Origin: Pezizomycotina sp. ARF18
Taxonomy: Eukaryota > Ascomycota
Reading direction: 5' to 3'
DNA length: 64,000 nucleotides
Assembly (NCBI GenBank): GCA_002224055.1
Contig: AZLU01000095.1
Coordinates: 57,241-121,240 of the forward strand
How positions within the stretch are numbered: the stretch's first letter is position 1; every line of letters begins with the position of its first letter. Below the pieces are notes generated by a model. That model was not told the DNA's origin. It worked only from the letters and a program-made list of their open reading frames with translations, and made no database searches. Made by a program: the position numbers and the translations under genes. Positions 1-12,459 of the stretch are shown in pieces.

Positions 1-1179
1 TGCTCACAACGCTAACTTGTTAACAATAGTCCGGGGTAAGCTAGCACATATCTTGTCCATCTAAATTTTGGACTAATCACTAACATTCTGAACATCACAG
101 TTCGGTAAGCATTCAACTCCGACCTTCATTGTGCCATGTACAACACAATTCCCACAGATTCCCGGCGCCTCCAGTCTTTTTTTTTTTATTTTTTTAATAT
201 ATATAAACTCTATTGTCAGTGTTTTTTTTTTTTTTTTTTTTTTTTTTTTGCATAAATGATTGATTTGGGCAGATGCTAGACACCAATATACATTAATATA
301 CAAAAACTTTTTGCTTTCTTCCTTTCTCCAATCTGCGCTTGTATGTGTGCACTACAGTACGTCAAGTGTGAGAACTCACTATCTGGACAGCTGAGCTAGA
401 TGTTTCGTGGTAGCTAAGTACTCTAATGTTCATTTGAGCGGGTAGCTAACTAGTATTGGCACGTAACCGTGGTTGTTCTTGAGTAGCGAACAACCACCGA
501 ATTAAATATGAAGCTTCAGAATTATCATTTGCTGTACTCTTTAGCTATGTGTCTCCTAGTTTTGAGCGACTTCAAGTAGTAGCAGTATACTGTTAAATCA
601 CTTATACCTTACAGATATTTGGCGAATTTATATTGATTGCCCTCGAATGTGATGATATAGAGTAGTTATCTGAAGCACGAGGAGACTGCAGGGAAAACGT
701 CATTCTCGAGAGCTTCTGGAAGGCTTCATTCTCTCCACCCCCACCTCCTTCTTCTCTCTTCCTTTTTTTTAAGCCCTTATAATAAATGAAATAAGAAGCA
801 ATCTGGCTGTTATTACATCGTCTATCTAATTAAAAAAGACATCTATTGTCTTTGGGAATACTTCTGACGACTTGTATTCTGCTGGTTGCGCTCATTGAAT
901 TCAAACCTTCCCCCATAGTTCTTTGTAGCGTAATTCGAGATCTTTCGTAACATTCAAAGTCATTAGAAGCTTAAGCGGTCAACGAGATACACTACACTAT
1001 TTTAGAAAGAATTTTAATTTTATTCTATATATATATTAATATATATAATAATATATATGTTTTAAAAAAGTTTCCATATACGTACTGCTCGTACTTTAAA
1101 ATCTTCAGTTGGCTTAGCAAATGTATATGACAAGTAAAAGAAAGCGATTGCCAAATTTAATTAATAGTTCGTGAATACG
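1..1179. other. Left-edge A/T-rich spacer
   Basis: I see no supportable gene here. The stretch holds long T runs (about 177-200 and 221-249), short TA-rich segments near 1027-1058 and no conserved protein motif in any frame. The short open frames are made of lysine or phenylalanine from the homopolymers. It is probably intergenic. Confidence 0.6.
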
Positions 1180-2510
1180 CTAAGCTAAATGTCTCCAGGA
1201 ACAATGGAGAGAGAAATAGGCTTGCGAGATGCGAAATGTCTCTGAGCCGTCACTTTCCCTTACAAATAGGCGAACATTCAAATGGCTACAGGTAATAATC
1301 CTGCCCGAGATTGTGACTGGACGAAGCTCCGCGGCCGCAATGTTAACCAGTTCAAAAATTCTGAAGTGGGGTTTGACTTCTGCGTGGATGTGCATTAAAT
1401 CTTGGATCACGCCTCCGAGAAGGGCCTTCCGTTTATATACTCTTCTATATTAGAATATACCGTGTTCGATTTGCGTGGACTCGGCAGCTGACAGTCTTGA
1501 CAGATCTTATCATCTCTGTGGACTGGTAGAGGTGCACCTCCAACGATTAAATATGCTCGAGGATAGCGAGTTTTATGCCTATATCCCGGTTTATTCATGT
1601 TTTCGGCGGCGACGATCCACTTGAGGAAAGCAATGCTAGGCTGGAGCTGCATTTTGAAGAGTCGAAGCCTTCACAAATGTTGTGGACATTTTCAGCGTCC
1701 ACAGTGCTGTCCATGTGTGGATGTGTTGTCGTAGTTTACGTGCCCGTCGCCGTGGTGCGGCCTGCATAGGCTTAATGATTTAGCACTCTTTACACCGACA
1801 TTTCAAAAGGAAAATACCTGGGGGAAGACCCATACCTTTTGCTATCCATAGCCATAACTTTCCAGAAGCAAATTAGTTGCGGGAGACCGCAGATTGCCCA
1901 GCTGGTTGCATCAAATCTTGCACGATTTCGGCAGGCTTCTTGTCTTGAATGTAGCCTGAACCATGCCGGCATTAATGACCTTCGGCTTGCCAAGCCAGAC
2001 TTGAAGAAGGAATAACTCTTCAAAAGATGCTCATGAATCTTTACGACATCCCCAGAGCCAAGTCCGGGAATATAGACGAGGGCGGCGTCCTGGATATCCG
2101 TCTCTATAGACTCCACGGTTAGTATGCTTAAGACAGACAGTCCAACGTATGTGGAGAAACCCCGTACTTTTTTCAATAATCTTTACTGTCCGTTACTCAA
2201 AACTTTCGAAAGCAAACGAGCTACGGGATATTGCGTATAACCCAGCTGGAGGCCACCCTCCTGGAGAACTGGCCGAACAACTCCCAACTGGATTGCCTGC
2301 GGCTTGTTTCACATTTAACAGGAACTACACAAGCGGGTTGAGCGTCGGCCTTTGGCTTAGCAGTAGCAGTCTTCCTAGCCGCGGTAGCCTCGCCCTTCTG
2401 CGTTTTGGGCTCTTCGGCAATTTCATCGGCGTCTTGGACTTGTTAGCAGTTAGTAAAATTATTCAGAAATTTCAGCTTGAAAGCAGGACAGATTGAGGAA
2501 GCTCGAAGGG
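1180..2510 (-). pseudogene. Unresolved coding-like region, frame-broken
   Basis: The minus strand shows several protein-like pieces in different frames. One, at about 2100-2030, reads DIQDAALVYIPGLGSGDVV and follows a plausible intron end: an ACTAAC branch site and TATAG acceptor near 2110-2130. A second, near 1990-1890, contains KPKVINAGM and, after a frame change, QDKKPAEIVQDLMQPAG. An Ala/Lys-rich segment lies at about 2440-2330, and a third piece (VNIAAAELRPVTISGR) at about 1340-1280. I do not recognise the family. It could be a real intron-containing gene damaged by sequencing deletions, as elsewhere in the window, a decayed gene, or chance. No start or stop can be fixed. Confidence 0.25.
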
Positions 2511-2828
2511 CACTTTTTGAGGTCAACTTTGAAGCAATGTATATCAGCAAACATGTTAACAAGTATACATAAGTAACTCACCTTTGCTACCGTCCTTTCT
2601 TATAAAGTTTTAGAACGATAACGATTTCGCAGATATCGGTTCAATTATGCGCATCAATGTTTTACAGATATGATGATGGTCAAATGAAGAGTAAAGAATT
2701 GCTAAAATAGGTTTGAGTAAGAGAGCATTTTTTCAATTTTTTTTTCATCTTTTTACTTAAGTCTTCCCGAAAGTACTGGAGGGCAAAGAGTTGATTGGGC
2801 ACGAGACAAACTTAAGTAAGAAAAGGAA

Positions 2829-2829
<1 letters not shown>

Positions 2830-2856
<27 letters not shown>
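2830..2856. repeat. (TA)n microsatellite
   Basis: An uninterrupted alternating TA tract in A/T-rich intergenic DNA. It is a simple-sequence repeat with no visible functional context. Confidence 0.85.
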
Positions 2857-2861
<5 letters not shown>

Positions 2862-3033
2862 TGTGGAAGGACGGTTAGGAGGTGCTATTTTTGCTCTTTG
2901 AAATTCAGTTATGTTATTTAACTACTTAACTACTCATTTCTAGAAGCTGCTCACAGATAAAATTCCGTTCCTTTTTGGTATATATACACTAAAGCATCCG
3001 CACATAAGAGTTGGCGGGCACCAGGGAATGCAT

Positions 3034-3056
3034 GCATGCCTTGAAGCAAGGCATGC
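3034..3056. repeat. Perfect 10-bp inverted repeat with 3-nt loop
   Basis: Arms GCATGCCTTG and CAAGGCATGC flank the loop AAG. The site is isolated in intergenic DNA and no flanking gene explains it. It could be a hairpin in a transcript, a binding site for a dimeric regulator, or chance. Confidence 0.7.
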
Positions 3057-3766
3057 TATATAACACCGCAACACTCCAATTCCCTCTGGACATAAGCTGT
3101 CTAGTAGGAACTATAATTATAATTGTATACGGATGTATATAAATCAATAACGATTCCCTCGGTGGAAGTTACATACCCTCGTGGTTCTCGTTCTCTTCCT
3201 TTTTCCTAGGTCTTATTCTCCTTTGAAGGAAAGGAACGGCGGGGGATAAATATACGCCCAATTCAAGGCCTAAAATATTACTTTAAAACAGTAAGCTTCC
3301 TCGAGCAATATGAGTTTGAATCATCAGTGATGAAAGCTGGATACTAAGCACTCAATCAACAACAGTATCTACTTAAAAGTGCTTGCTTGATCTTACAAAG
3401 TCTCAACTAATCGAGCTTTAATGAGTGAAAAGATGAGGAAAGAAGAGGTGTTTGGGGAGAGAAAGGGGGGGCAATATTAAGGTTCCTCGCTTAAAAACGG
3501 AAGAGTCAGTACGAATTGAAATGGTTACGCCAGGAAAAGAAAAAAAAAGAAAAGCAAAAATAACAAGAAGTGGAGGATGAGGAACGTTGAATTAAGGTTA
3601 AAGTGCGTGCCTCTCTTCACCTTGCACTCTTTCCCCGTAATTCTACTCTCTTATACCTCACAGCATTCCTTTTCTCTTAACCTTGGCTCGAGAGCGCTCA
3701 GTTAGTGAAGAGAGGAGTAAAGATGACGATGACGGTGGAGGTGTAACTAACGTAAGACTTTCCCCC

Positions 3767-3805
<39 letters not shown>

Positions 3806-6212
3806 CGCTGTGTTATACTTAGTAGAGAACGTCAATGGAATGCCGCCGGGTGGGTACAAGAGAAATATATTATCTTCGATTATTTAGGAGGAGAAAAAAA
3901 AAAAAGGGAAAAGAAGGGAAAGGGAATATAAAATCATATATAATTCTAATTGTGCAGGTGAAATTGATGTAGAGCGCATTCTGAGATAGAATCGATATCA
4001 TTTAGCCGTGAGATCAAAGGGTGGGATTAATACCGCGGTCCATTTCTAAGCTGGAAGTGATATTTAATATATAAAAAAATTTAAATTAAATTCAACACAT
4101 TAAATATATATATATATATATAAATAAAACCGAAGCTGAAGCTCTCGAGTCTATACAGGATGTTGTGGGTATCTGAATGGTTAAAAGAAGATGTTGCCGG
4201 ACAATCGAGCTCTATGCAGTCGTTGAAATAGAAGTGCAAACGAGGTACGGCACGGTGAACTATGAGGATATTGGTAAAGTGTCTATTTATTACGAATACT
4301 AATACTTTGTATACCAAATTCGGGCGAAAGAAACTCACATTTCAAACGGCTCTTTTCGAAATACGAGAAATTTAGTAGTAGAAAATAAGCCCATCATAAC
4401 GTTGTTTCTTATGAAGATTTCTTATGTTGCTCTCAGAGTTACGCTTGAGCCAATACATGCAATTCATCTTTGCGGTAAAGCATCGATTTTGAGATTTGAA
4501 CTATGCGAGGCTCAAGGGTCGCGAAACGAAGTAGAAAGGCACGTGACATATCACTGAATTGTTCACTTGAAGGTATTGTGGTGCGCTTGAAGACAGTATT
4601 GAATTAATAGTCGGCCCGTGAGGTGCTCGATGAGCTTATGAGACGACGCGGAGCTGCAAATGGAAAATAAGGTCAAGATTCCTGAATATTATGAAGCAAT
4701 GATTTGAATGAGATCGGGTCGGGAACCCTTTGAAATTTGGAAAGGGAATTTTGCACTTGTGAGAACAAAATCGCGCATATTGAATCTAGTTATAGTCTTT
4801 TGCGGTGAATTATATTGGAATGATGCTTTCGATTCCACCTTAAGCCTATAGCGTTCGTATCATTCTGAAAAAGTAAATTGAAAGGCAAGTAACTGGGAGT
4901 TAGACTCGATGGATGTTTAAACAAGAGTAATAGTACTACTGCACTAATTGCAATAATGATAATCTTTTTAATTCGATAAGGCGGGAGATATCATCACTGC
5001 CAAGTTCAGGAAATATCTCCTTCGATTATCCTAACAAGGGGCTCAATATTTGGTGGAAACGCGGTTCGTTGACATCATAATCTCTATTTCTTCCACTTCG
5101 CACGGAACCACGGGTCCTTTGTTGGCAACCGTGCCGTTGGATCGATCGCAAACTCATACCTTGAGCTCATTCATGCAGGGTCAAAGTAAAAACGCATAGT
5201 AATCAGGTCAAGGATCGAAATAAAAAAAATTTTTTTTTTGCTAACTTGAAGCATGTTGTTATCCAATAGAGTGAGATCGCATATAAGAAGGAGCATTATC
5301 GTATTTACGCCTTGAGCTTACCCTATAGATCCTATCCTACACCCTCCCCGCGGAGCAATTTAAGCGAGAACGCTTAGCGCGACGGTCTCCCCGTTTTGTT
5401 TAGGGCTATTTTCTCTCATTTTGGTGGGGTCTGCAGGGTTGGAAGGGCTAAATAGTTCCACCGCCGGGATAACAGTTCGCCCGTGTGCTCCCTGCAGCAC
5501 GACCTAAAAGAGGTCAGTTTCGTCGACACGGCTAATGCACTCTAGTTCGTTTATCGGGCCTTATCTTGACGAAAACAAACTTTTAACTTCCCTGGGCGCT
5601 TCTTTTTCACTCATTCCACCCCCCCCCCTTTTTTCGATATAGCTTTCGTTAGGGCAAAGGATCCGGGGGTCCGGTTCATGTACCTTAGACACCTAATTTG
5701 TATATAGGAAATATCGCAAATACCTGAGGTCTAGAGAGGAAAACCCACACGAAACTGCCTCAACCCACAAACGGCACCGGTCGTCGGCTGCCTTGTAGGT
5801 TGTCCCGAGCGTGCATGGATTGCGCGTTGCCAGATCTAATCCGGGCCCACAGTCGCGGTGCGAATGAAGGCGGCGCAGGATAAACGCACTATGTATGCAC
5901 ACGACATCCCTTCCACCAGAAACACTCCGCTATCCGTTTTAGCGAACATTCAAGGAGGAATTCTATCACTATCGTCCCATATCAGTCCAAGAAGCCATGA
6001 GTGCCTGCGAGATATCGGGACCGAGCCTAGGTCTATATAACAGACCAAGACCGCCGATTTTTACCAATATCATCACTATCAACGACAAAAGCAGCAACAG
6101 TTGAAATATTAACAGCATATTTCAATCGACATTTCGACGTCGTTTAGAGTATAATAGGTTAGACTCAATTTACCTAACTCTTTGCAACAAACAGTTCGAC
6201 AACCCCTTAGCA

Positions 6213-8171
6213 ATGGCTAGCAGGGATTATTCCCCGGAGGCGACCCCGGCGCCTTCTGTGTTACAAAATGTAGAGCCGAAAAACGCCGATCCAAAGAGAG
6301 ATTCGTCTCTACGCTCGCAGAGGAAGCCGCGGTTTTTAAGCCAGACTGGAGGCTATACACGATCTTCCTTACATTATGTGTGGTCACATTAACTTCCGCA
6401 TTAGACGCGACCAGCTTGAGCGTTGCGCTCCCGATCATGGCAAAGAAGCTTAACGGTACCGCAATTGAAGCGTTCTGGCCGGAACCTCCTTCCTTGTTTC
6501 ATCCACCGTCTTCCAGCCCCTTTTCCAGTCCTTTTCCTCGATCTTCGGGCGGAAACCTATTCTTCTCGGTGCTCTCGTTTTCTTCACCGTCGGCGCGATC
6601 ATCTGCGGTGTCGCCAACGATTTTACCGTGATTTTGGTTGCAGAACAATTCAAGGGGTTGGAGGTGGTGGTCTCATTGTTCTGACTGAAGTCATCGTTAC
6701 CGATATTATACCCCTTCGGTAAGATATACTCCTGTGTTCTTGAGATGAGGGTAAGAAACTAACTCAAGGATTAAACTAGTCAACGTGGAAATTATTTCGG
6801 TTTCATATCAAGTAAGATATCTCTCCCAACTGTCTATAGATCGCTCAATAGGATGTCAAACTAACGTGTTTTATTAGTGATGTGGGCACTGGGCTCAGGT
6901 TAGTGACCTCATTTATCCAGTACGACATGTCCGACCAAACTAACATAATTTTTTTTTTTTTTTCGAAATTTTATTGACCGGGCCGCTTCTCGGGGGCTCC
7001 TTCGCTCAGAACGTCTCTTGGAGATGGATCTTCTGGATCAACTTGCCGTTCTGCGCGATAGCTTTTGTTCTTATCCCATATTCTTGAGGTTGAATTTCGT
7101 CCGACAAGCATGAAGGAGAAGTTTGAAAGGGTTGATTGGGTTGGTGCCTTCGTCTTTATCGCGTCGACTACCAGCTTGTTGATCCCCATCAGCTGGGGAG
7201 GAACCATGTATCCCTGGGATCACTGGAGGACTCTCGTACCGCTTATCCTTGGCCTTGCCGGCTTGGTCGGTTTCGTTTTTATGAGGTGTACGTGGCAAAG
7301 AACCACTCATAAGATTAAGCATCGTAACACAGCGCACAGCGGCCGCTAGCTATTTCATGACCGTCATTCACGGTATCATCCTGTGGTGTCTTCTGTACTA
7401 CCTTCCGCTGTACTACGAAGCCGTCAAAAACCAATCTCCGATTATGGCCGGCGTCTCCGTATTTCCCCAGACCTTTACCGTTGCCCCTGCGTCTGTTGTC
7501 GTCGGCATAGTCGTTACTAAGACTGGCAGGTTCCGTTGGGCGTTGTGGAGCGGTTGGGTGCTCACTATTGCGGGTATGGGTCTTTTATACTTGCTCGACG
7601 TCCACACTGCGACTGTTGCCTGGATCTTCCTCAACCTGGTCTCAGGATTAGGGACTGGTATCCTGTTTCCGGCTATGGCATTCTCCATTCAAGCCTCGCG
7701 AGTAATGAGGACACTGCCTATGCAGTTGCGCTCTTCAGTTTCTTCAGGTATAACCCCACTATCGTATAAATTCGTTTCCTTTACTTTCTTTGCTTACTAA
7801 CAACGCGCTATTGCGAAAAGGGGACTGGGTCAGTCACTAGGAATAGCAATCGGCGGTACTATCTTCACAAACGCCCTTTCGCACAAGCTGAAGAATCTCC
7901 CCGCCCTCCAGGACCTTGCTGGCGAGTACTCGAAGGACGCCGTCGCTCTTGTTCAAGTCATCAAGAACATGGAGTCAGGTCCCCTGAGGGACGGCCTGAT
8001 CTCTAGCTACGCTGACGCGCTTAAGATCGTTTGGATCTCCATGATGGCTTTCGCCATCGTTGCCGCATCGTCAGCTTAGCTGTCGAGAATCTTTCCCTGG
8101 ATCGCGAGTTTACCAGCGCACAGGGAGTCAGGGAGAAGAAGAAAGTTCAGGACTCCGAGACGCAAGCATAG
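6213..8171 (+). CDS. MFS drug:H+ antiporter, DHA2 family (14 TMS)
   Basis: Predicted plasma-membrane multidrug or metabolite exporter of the major facilitator superfamily. A hydrophilic N-terminus ([14 protein letters not shown]) leads into TM1 with [18 protein letters not shown]. Next come [15 protein letters not shown]-like motif C, ending DIIPLR, and MWALGS...[22 protein letters not shown], and [24 protein letters not shown] segments, all characteristic of fungal DHA2 exporters. The last exon gives [14 protein letters not shown] and a hydrophilic tail ending SETQA. Introns lie at about 6720-6779, 6813-6878, 6900-6975 and 7750-7822, isolating a 21-nt microexon (6879-6899). Several frame breaks, including one near 6340 and one around 6480-6640, look like missing bases. 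The 3' end converges with the Cdc1-like gene. The substrate is unknown; no biosynthetic cluster surrounds it. Confidence 0.9.
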
Positions 8172-9111
8172 ACTTTTTGGTCGAAAGAAATCCCTCGTTA
8201 CGAGACTGAGGCTTCTAGTATCTCTAGAGTATTCATGGGCAGGTCAATATTTCATTAAAAGTAGTAGATATATGTTTTCATTTCTTTGCATGCGCATATT
8301 GTTAACGGCATTTTCGTTTCCCCACTCTCATTTAACGGCGTTTTTCTGATGGGATAGGTACTTACATATACATCCTTTTAAATCTCCTTAATCATAATAG
8401 CATTCTCATAGACCTATAATGATGTATTGTTGCGGTCTTATTTCGTTTATGTTGTTTTAGCATATATTTGATATCTTGTAAATCTATAGAATTGATAATA
8501 TTAATATACTTGTAAATAATATAAGTATTAAATTCACACCACTTAAAAAAATTCTTTTCGCGCACATTAAAACACACACCCAGAAAAAAAAAATAGTAAT
8601 AAAGTGCTAGGGCATCCGATGAGACTAGTATAGAGCATATATACACAGCGGATATATATACTCAATGACGCTCGTTCCATCGTAAAGTACTGCTCTATAG
8701 ATCCACATGCCTTCAAAGAAATATAATAATTTCTTCCGGCTGCCCTATATATCGTAAATTGGTCGCGGTCGTTTATGGTCAGCGACGAGACATGTGTTAT
8801 CACCATTAAAATGTTATGAAATTACTTGACTATCTAATGGAGGAAGAATATGAAGCGCGAGTTCTATATACAGATGTGATAGGTGAGAAAGAAAGAACAA
8901 AAACGGAAATTTGCTTTTGTGATATTAATAGATATGCATGCAGTATGTCTAATTGGAAAAAAAAAAAAAAAAAAAAAGACTGAAACATAAACCAAAGAAT
9001 GATGAAGGCCCAGGGCGCGAGATATCCACGCACAACGTACGAACTAGAAACAGAATATAAAGATAACTTTGAGAACACGATAATATGAATGAGATGCCGC
9101 CAAAAAAAACC
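8172..9111. other. Convergent 3' spacer
   Basis: The A/T-rich region between the stops of the DHA2 transporter (+) and the Cdc1-like gene (-) presumably contains both 3' UTRs. I see no gene. An A run lies at about 8957-8978. The short open frames are tyrosine- and phenylalanine-rich and look spurious. Confidence 0.6.
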
Positions 9112-11194
9112 CTACTGCCAACTATGTAGGAGAATCCAGATGTAGATTGGTATAATAATAATGCCGACTCCGACCAAAGTCTTGAACACATCTTTGATCA
9201 CGCGACGCAGCTTGTACAAGCACCGCAGGGGAGACAAGAGCGGTTGGATTTGTGTCCCGTGTTCCCACTCCTCCAACCTTTCACAACCCTCCTGCCGATG
9301 CCGAACCTCTGCAGGAGCTTCTGGATAGCGAAGCTCTTCACTGCCCACCACGTTCCCGTCGTTGACCAGCTTCTGTCCGCTTCGGCTGACTGTCGAACCG
9401 TCGCTGCGGCAGTTGGTTAGCCATCAGCGCGACGTCGCGGACGCGGCTAGCCAGTTGCCTTCTTTCCTATACTTGTCCTTCTCGTCCTCTGATTCGGAGG
9501 GGGAGCTGACGGTGTTGTTGGCGGTGTTGGAGCTCGTGTATCCGTAGCCGTTGGGGCGCGGGGAGCTTGCTCTCGAGTTGGCATAGACGACACCGATGTC
9601 CTAGTAGTGGGTGGGAGTTTCGAAGTAGCTGACGCAGCGGATAGGCCGTGCAAATGGCTCACGCTCACAGGCTTCGATATCGGAAGAATACTTTCCTCAG
9701 CGGGCTCGAGCTTTTCGTAAACGAGGCGAAAACTGCGAGGAAGGTGGGTGGGCTTAACAAGGCTCCTGATTACTAAAGCTAGCAGTGAGAAGCCGAAGAG
9801 GATAGCGTAGAAGATAAAAATTCCGAGCTGATCCGGAAGGAGCAGAGGTGCGTTTGAATCGACAACCCGTCTTCGGTCTCCAGAGCTTTCTTCTTGTTCT
9901 TCCGTTCAGCGGCAGCTTTCAGAAGGGCATCGCCACCGCCGTCTTTCTTGTCTTGCGGATTCCACAGGCTAAGCGTCACAAACCCCGTTTCCGCACGCCC
10001 ATCGTCCAGGAGATACTCTTTACGGTAATTTCCTTGACCAAACCCCACCGGCCCGTCTTGAGCCACCTTGACCCGGGTCGCTAACCCCGCGTGCTCTACG
10101 ACGCAGTAGTCGTGATCGTCGCCGGAGAATACATCTGCGGCGACAGCTTCTTCAAGATGTCACGGCTGAGGTCATGGTTGAGCACGTTCTGGTACTGGTA
10201 ACCTGCGTAATTGGGATCGAGAGGCCCTCCTTGGGGTGGGAAATCTCCCTCAGCGGGCCGCAGTAGGTTTTCGGCACCCGGTACAAGGGCACGTGCGTTA
10301 ACAGTATCGTCGGGAATTTGTGGATGTCGTACTTGGGCTGGTCCTGGAGTGCCGCGGGGCCGGCTCGTTCGCCTTTTGGAGCGTGTGCGACATGCGTCCT
10401 AGATCGTGCGGTAGTCTCGCCTTCGGGTGGCGCTCTCCATTCACGTAGGACTCGAACCACTTCTTCGCCGGCCTACCAACCCAGGCCATCCTTATCCTGC
10501 CTATCGTCCGACATTGAAACGGTGTCCAGCAGCACAAACGTGTGGTTCCCAATCTCCCAGACGCTACTCGGATCTCCAAAGAAAGCCGTGAACCGGTCCC
10601 GCACCGCAGGCTTGATACCCTTGCCGAAACCTAGATCGTGGTTTCCTGGGAGAGATTTGATAGTAAGAACTCCTGGCTCGCTGGGAAGATGTTTTGGAAC
10701 CGTTCGTATTCGTTCTTCCAGTAGGCGTTGTTATAATGAGCTTGGTTACCCTGCCGGAGCCCTTCGCACGTTTAGCACCGGAATCCGCAGTATCCCACTC
10801 CCGCCCACGTCGAACAGGTCACCGAGGAAGAGAACGGTAGACGGTTTTAGCTCCCTCAGCATTTGCCGGTAAACTTTTCCGAGGTAAAGGTCGGAGTAGA
10901 AGATCGTGGCCGCCATGGCTATCGCTGGGCGTTTGTACGTGTGCCAATCCACCAATTGCGGGTCTGCGACTAACGATATCCGGGTCGGCGTAGCTCCTGC
11001 GGGCTATAACAATTGTAACTAATTAGCCAGATAAACAAGACTATAAAATGATTATCGGAGCAAGCGTACCCAGTCCTCCCACTTTTCCAGGCGCATTTAC
11101 TCATTGCGCTATTGAAGACGCCGAGTTCGCCCACCATACCACCGAGAGCCAAAGTAGCCGCAAGAAATTTGTGAAATTGAAAATTGCGCGCCAT
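9112..11194 (-). CDS. CDC1: Cdc1/Ted1-type ER metallophosphoesterase
   Basis: Calcineurin-like phosphoesterase of the Cdc1/Ted1/PGAP5 family, membrane enzymes of the early secretory pathway that in known members act on ethanolamine-phosphate of GPI anchors. The N-terminus has a TM segment followed by GVFNSAMSKCAW. Metal-ligand motifs follow in order: LVADPQLVDWHTY, FLGDLFDVGG, an NLSQETTI-like segment replacing GNHD, THVPLYR and FSGDDHDYCVVEHAG, the last being a family hallmark. After a variable linker come a TM (FYAILFGFSLLALVIRSLV), a Ser/Thr/Pro-rich tail, and a final TM (VFKTLVGVGIIIIPIYIWI) ending HSWQ. One intron lies at about 10995-11068. Several single-base frame breaks occur, at about 10785 and 10480 among others. 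An alternative upstream ATG exists at about 11324. Cdc1 versus Ted1 orthology was not resolved. Confidence 0.88.
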
Positions 11195-12459
11195 CCCAAC
11201 CGTCGCTTCTCGAACACCACGAGTTCACTATAGCCTGTAGGCGGTTGAGACCCTTTTCCGCATACACCATCGCCGTTATCGTGAGACTCCCAGATCCTCC
11301 TTGGTAGCTATCAAATGTCGCCATGGTGGTGAACTGGACGAGAGATGAAGAAAGGGTGAAAGGAAAAGGAGACAAAACGAAAAAAGGACGTCGTCCAGAG
11401 GCGACCGACCTTATGAGAGGTTGGAAAAGGAATCAGGAGATAGGCGGTATCATCAATCGCTTCGTACTTGATCTTCGTAGAAAATATACGTCTCGTTCCG
11501 AACGGAAATATAGAGGAAGTGTGAGTTGAGATTCTGGAATGATGGCGGAGTCGATGCAAAGGGGTGGTGTTGAATAAGTAATAAGAAGGGAGAAATTATT
11601 CTTTAGGGTAGACGTGGAAGTATTTTAAAACAACCAGCGTAATTGAGCTACATAGCTTTCTACGTATAATAAGTTGTCCCACCAAAAAAAAAAGTCTCTT
11701 CAATGCGGCGTTTCTACGAATTCCCCTGATTGAAACGCTGAGAGCTGTATCTAAATATAAATAGTAGGAGAAGCGAGAAAAAAAGGTCTAGAATTATGCG
11801 AAATATAATAGAAAAGTTCTTGGATATATACAGCCTTTCGTTCCATCAAGGGGAAAAAAAAGAGAGGAAAAAGGCGAATTATTATCAAGTTGCTATAATC
11901 CAAATCTCGGAAAGATTTTCTAGAATCCAGTAACATGCGCGATCACAACGATCTGTCTGGCAAGGGCAATCAGGAGATAGTGCTACACTAACGCCCAAAG
12001 GGGGTTAACGAGTCGTGACTTTGTGGGCGATTCTCAGGGTCTGATTGGGCACGTCCGGAGTAATCTCCCAGCTCCGAAATAAGCACACCACTACACTTTT
12101 GCTTGCGCTACATATATAAGTGCAGGGCTTTTAGCATCTTTTTTTCTAGGCGTTGAGGTTCAAAATATTTTAATTTAATTTTATTTTTTTATTTTTTGTA
12201 TGGTAAAGTGCTCATTTTTGCAAATTTTTGTGCTGTTTTTCGAGGTGTCGGGCGCCCTCTCACCTCGGTAAGTACTAGAATACTGGAAAAAAGCACCCAC
12301 GCTAAATACCCTGTATGAGTGTGCCACCCGGTCGAAGAGAAAATTACCGGAGATTGGATTCCAGGTTGTTGAGAGGACGTCTAATTCTTTGCAATTGGAT
12401 ATCTATTTGCAGATACAATTTTCTCTAACTTATAAACTAAAAATTATATAGCAGTCGTG
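11195..12459. other. Spacer between Cdc1-like gene and GUK1
   Basis: It holds the promoter and leader of the upstream minus-strand gene and the 3' UTR of guanylate kinase. The part from 11195 to about 11330 is open in one minus-strand frame and could be extra N-terminal or leader sequence of the Cdc1-like gene. No independent gene was recognised. Confidence 0.55.

Larger units (their letters stand above)
2511..6212. other. Long spacer upstream of the DHA2 transporter
   Basis: No gene can be supported in these 3.7 kb. It contains a (TA)n tract at about 2830-2856, a perfect hairpin at 3034-3056, a T run of roughly 37 at 3769-3805 and a (TA)n tract near 4107-4122. From about 5300 the composition becomes less A/T-rich, and the last several hundred bases are probably the transporter promoter and leader. 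Confidence 0.6.
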
